64,000 nucleotides of DNA from assembly GCA_963750255.1 (NCBI GenBank), contig CAVVPZ010000006.1, positions 620,001-684,000 on the forward strand, in the 5' to 3' direction. Shown piece after piece: positions 61,629 to 64,000 of the stretch. The position numbers and the translations under genes are program-made. The number at the start of each line of letters is the position of its first letter. Within the stretch, counting starts at the first letter, position 1. This stretch comes from DATLED01 sp963750255 (GTDB lineage Bacteria; Actinomycetota; Acidimicrobiia; Acidimicrobiales; CADCTF01). The notes beneath the pieces were generated by a model that was not told where the DNA came from, did no database searches, and saw nothing but the letters and a program-made list of their open reading frames with translations.

Positions 61629-62754
61629 ATGCCGACAACTACCGGTATGTCTCCGGCGGGTACTGGTCCGCGTGGCGCGGGCCAGTGTCACGTCGTCGTC
61701 TACACCGACGCCGCGACGCGAGGCGGGGCTGAGCAGGCGCTGCGCTACCTGTTGGCCTCGCTTGGCGACGGGGTGCGAGTGACGGTCGTCGGTGTCGACG
61801 ATGAACTCGTGAGCTGGTTGGCGGCCGCTCGACCCGGTACAGCGGCGGTGGTCGCGCCGGCCATCCGGTCGAAGTACGACGTGGTCCGAATGCTGCGGTT
61901 CCGACAGTTGCTACGGCGCCTCGATGCCGATGTGTTCCACGCCAACCTCCCGACGCTCTGGTCCTCGCAGTACACCCTCGCCGTCGCCGTGCTGCCCGGC
62001 CGGCGCCGGCCCCGAGCAATCGCCGTCGAGCACTCGACGGCCGTGCCCGGCTCGCGCTTGACCTTGGCCCTGAAGAGGTGGACCTCGAAGCGACTCACCG
62101 CGCACGTGACGGTTGGCATCGACGCCGCTCGTCGTATTGAAACCATGGCTGGCTTGCCTACAGGGTCGATCAGGGTCATTCCCGGTCGGCGTGCCCGACG
62201 GCGTGCGCCTTCCCAAGGCCCAGCACGGAGCGTCCGACCATCGGTATCGTCGGTCGACTCGACGGCGCCAAAAGGGTCGACGTCGCCATTCGCGCCATCG
62301 CCGACGTCGACAGCGCCTCGCTCCTGGTCGTGGGCGACGGGCCAGAGCGCGAGGCCCTGGCCGGCGCTCGCGGTTGAGGCGGGAGTGGCAGGCCGGGTGC
62401 GATTCACCGGCTGGATGGATGAGGTCGGCCCGCTCCTCGCCACCCTCGACCTCTTGGTGGTGACCTCGGCGGCCGAGACCGGCCCACTTGTCATGCTCGA
62501 GGCCATGCTGGCCGGAGTCCCGGTCGTTTCGACGCCGGTGGGCCGGGCGCCGGAACTTCTCGCCGACGGTGAGTGCGGCCGGATCGTTCCCCACGGCGAG
62601 GCCCCCGCCCTGGCACGAGCTGGTGGCCGAACTGCTCGCCGACCGGCCGGCGCTGTCGGCCATGGGGTGTCGGGCTCTCCATCGCGCCCGGCGCGAGGGG
62701 ACATCGGCATCGACGGCGCGGGCCTTCGAAGCGCTCTACGGCGTCGGCGGGTGA
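61629..62754 (+). CDS. Family 4-type glycosyltransferase (four frameshifts)
   Basis: About 370 residues after repair. The first part is intact: VVVYTDAATRGGAEQALRYL with the acceptor-side GGAE loop, and SRLTLALKRWTSKRLTAHVT. Later pieces lie in three frames: GVPDGVRLPKAQ (+1 from 62181-62184), IGIVGRLDGAKRVDVAIRAI (+2 from about 62240), FTGWMDEVGPLLATLDLLVV (original frame from about 62368), and HELVAELLADRPALSAMG (+1 from about 62605) ending at TGA 62754. TGPLVMLEAMLAGVPVVST is the donor-binding block. ATG 61629 or 61647 are equally likely starts. It overlaps the deacetylase start by 4 nt. Confidence 0.7.
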
Positions 62755-63812
62755 GCGCTCGCCACCAACTGGCAGCCGCCCTCGCCCGACCGGCGGTGCA
62801 CCGGGCCCTCCGATTCGTGCAGGGGGCGGCGGTTCCCGTCTTCTTGATCCATCGGGTGGTCGACACGCCACTGTTGCGAGGTACGTCGCCGGCCGTCCTC
62901 GATGAGATCCTCTCGACGTTGTCGGCCGCCGGCTGTCGCTTCGTGGGCCTCGACGAGGTGGTCGCCGCCGTCATCGACCCCACCCGCCGGCTGCCCACAT
63001 CGGCCGTCTGCTTCACCGCCGACGACGGCTACGACGATCAGGCCGAGGTCCTGGCCCCGCTTTTCGAGTCGCACCGTTGCCCGCTCACCATCTTCCTCAC
63101 CACCGGATTTCTCGACGGCACGACGGTCGGCTGGTGGGATCGACTCGAACACGCCATGACCGAGACATGCCGTTCCGATGTCGAGGACCCGAGCGGGCCC
63201 GGCCGCCTTCCGCTCACGTCGGTCGACGAGCGCCGACAGGCCCTCTACGTCCACCTCGCTCGGTTCGGGGAGTTGCCCTCGGACGAGGCCGAGGCGATGG
63301 TCGAGCGGGTACTGGGTGCCGTCGAGGTCGAGGCGCCGTCGGTACCGTTCGGTCCGTACCAGCCGATGACATGGGAGGCGGCCCGAGCAGTCGAGGCCCG
63401 AGGCATCGTTCGCTTCGGGCCGCACACGGTCACCCACCCGTTGTTGGCCCGCACCGAAGCGGGCCGGGCCGAGGCGGAGATCGACCGCTCCTGGTCGCGA
63501 CTTGGCGACGAACTCTCCCGTCCATTGCCCGTGTTCTGTTACCCGGTGGGTGAGGACGGCGATTACGGCTCCCGTGACGCGATCGCCGTCGAACGCCGGG
63601 GACTCGACGGCGCCGTCACGGTCGGCCGGCGCCACGTTGTCGCCGCCGATCTCGCCCGCCAGCCCCTCGGCCGCTACCGCATCCCGCGACTCCCGATCAC
63701 CGATCCGGCTGACGCCGTGTTGGCGACGGCGGGCGCCCTTCGGGTCAGGCACCGCCTCCGGGACCGAGATCTGCCGCTTCTCGGAGGACGGCGACCAACG
63801 CGGGAGTGGTGA
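62751..63812 (+). CDS. Polysaccharide deacetylase (NodB/CE4) family protein
   Basis: A 353-residue protein. The CE4 core starts with the metal-binding block AVCFTADDGYDDQAEVL (catalytic base Asp and metal Asp) and includes a histidine-bearing RFGPHTVTHPLLA corresponding to the HxxxH metal site. The C-terminal VFCYPVGEDGDYG resembles the CE4 third motif. The N-terminal segment looks like a short amphipathic or signal-anchor stretch (ALRFVQGAAVPVFLIHR). It likely N-deacetylates an amino-sugar of the surface polysaccharide. GTG 62751 overlaps the upstream stop. Its end overlaps the convergent glycosyltransferase by 68 nt. Confidence 0.8.
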   Translation: MSARHQLAAALARPAVHRALRFVQGAAVPVFLIHRVVDTPLLRGTSPAVLDEILSTLSAAGCRFVGLDEVVAAVIDPTRRLPTSAVCFTADDGYDDQAEVLAPLFESHRCPLTIFLTTGFLDGTTVGWWDRLEHAMTETCRSDVEDPSGPGRLPLTSVDERRQALYVHLARFGELPSDEAEAMVERVLGAVEVEAPSVPFGPYQPMTWEAARAVEARGIVRFGPHTVTHPLLARTEAGRAEAEIDRSWSRLGDELSRPLPVFCYPVGEDGDYGSRDAIAVERRGLDGAVTVGRRHVVAADLARQPLGRYRIPRLPITDPADAVLATAGALRVRHRLRDRDLPLLGGRRPTREW

Positions 63813-64000
63813 CGCGAGCGTCGAATCGTTCGAGCACCCGACGCCGCCCGGCCGCCCCCATGGCGACGCGTCGAGCCGGATCGGCGAGCAAGCTGTCGAT
63901 GGCGACGCGGAGGGCGCCGTCGTCGCCGACCTCGACGAGTAGACCGGTCTCGCCGTCGGCCACGACTTCGGGCAGTGCTGCGGTACGCGTGGCGACGACG
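63745..64000 (-). CDS. Glycosyltransferase, C-terminal part (cut by window edge)
   Basis: The last 84 residues of a GT4-type glycosyltransferase entering from the right edge. ATRTAALPEVVADGETGLLV is the end of the donor-binding domain (the P-E-x-V-x-D-G-x-x-G loop), and a terminal helical region AIDSLLADPARRVAMGAAGR follows. The stop lies inside the 3' end of the deacetylase gene. It extends the polysaccharide cluster beyond the window. Confidence 0.78.
   Translation of the reverse strand, partial: VVATRTAALPEVVADGETGLLVEVGDDGALRVAIDSLLADPARRVAMGAAGRRRVLERFDARVTTPALVAVLREAADLGPGGGA

Noticed and set aside
61584..63812. Glycosyltransferase-deacetylase fusion protein
   Set aside because: The overlap GTGA at 62751-62754 and the +1 frame of the GT C-terminus show two separate genes; the fusion arises from indels.

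Overview
The window is a 64 kb piece of a high-GC, densely packed actinobacterial chromosome. A MtrA/MtrB/LpqB-like operon, a MarP-type serine protease, an F420-type luciferase-like oxidoreductase, an AddAB-type nuclease carrying an iron-sulfur cluster and many apparently leaderless genes all fit Actinobacteriota. Class Acidimicrobiia is my best guess, but that is inference from gene content. I see no rRNA, tRNA, CRISPR array, transposase or prophage genes.

Layout. 1-2.35 kb: a CsoR/CstR repressor (cut by the window edge) diverges from a persulfide dioxygenase-rhodanese and a TauE/SafE exporter, forming a sulfane-sulfur detoxification unit with a palindromic operator between them. 2.4-7.4 kb: a metallophosphoesterase-membrane-DUF2156 fusion, a hemerythrin and a phosphotransferase-like kinase. 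7.5-13.9 kb: addB-addA recombination nuclease. 13.9-19.7 kb: a small membrane protein, an SMP-30 lactonase, a Na+/H+ antiporter, an ammonium transporter and a CrtI-like oxidoreductase. 19.8-23.4 kb: superoxide dismutase and a response regulator-kinase-GerMN lipoprotein operon. 23.5-30 kb: STAS protein, DUF421 protein, MarR-ClC-GH15 operon and HtrA protease. 30-34 kb: a methyltransferase diverging from a haem-oxygenase-like diiron protein, then an ECF sigma/anti-sigma operon with a visible autoregulatory promoter. 34.1-41.7 kb: TauD dioxygenase, GH3 and GH13 glycosidases with a TetR regulator, a kinase-like protein and MarP. 41.8-46.6 kb: a 51-residue membrane protein, an alkylsulfatase-like hydrolase, then an oxidoreductase, haloalkane dehalogenase and ABC1-kinase operon. 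46.7-54.4 kb: ABC exporter, valS, cysS and cold-shock protein. 54.5-64 kb: a large secreted lysyl-oxidase/LamG/FN3 protein and a surface-polysaccharide cluster (ATP-grasp, flippase, three glycosyltransferases, polysaccharide deacetylase).

Three things stand out. First, a palindromic element centred on GCGATCGC occurs twice, once as a terminator-like hairpin between convergent genes and once in frame inside addA. A second 81-nt double-hairpin element also occurs twice, each time directly downstream of a minus-strand gene. Second, many genes have a TANNNT -10 hexamer 6-10 nt before the start codon and no ribosome-binding site. valS and cysS share a single symmetric TACGCTA between starts only 20 nt apart. 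Third, from 32.4 kb onward about twenty small indels break the frames of conserved genes, while the first 32 kb shows none. Several lie at homopolymers and some restore frame locally, so they look like base-calling or assembly errors rather than gene decay, and protein models there should be rebuilt before use.
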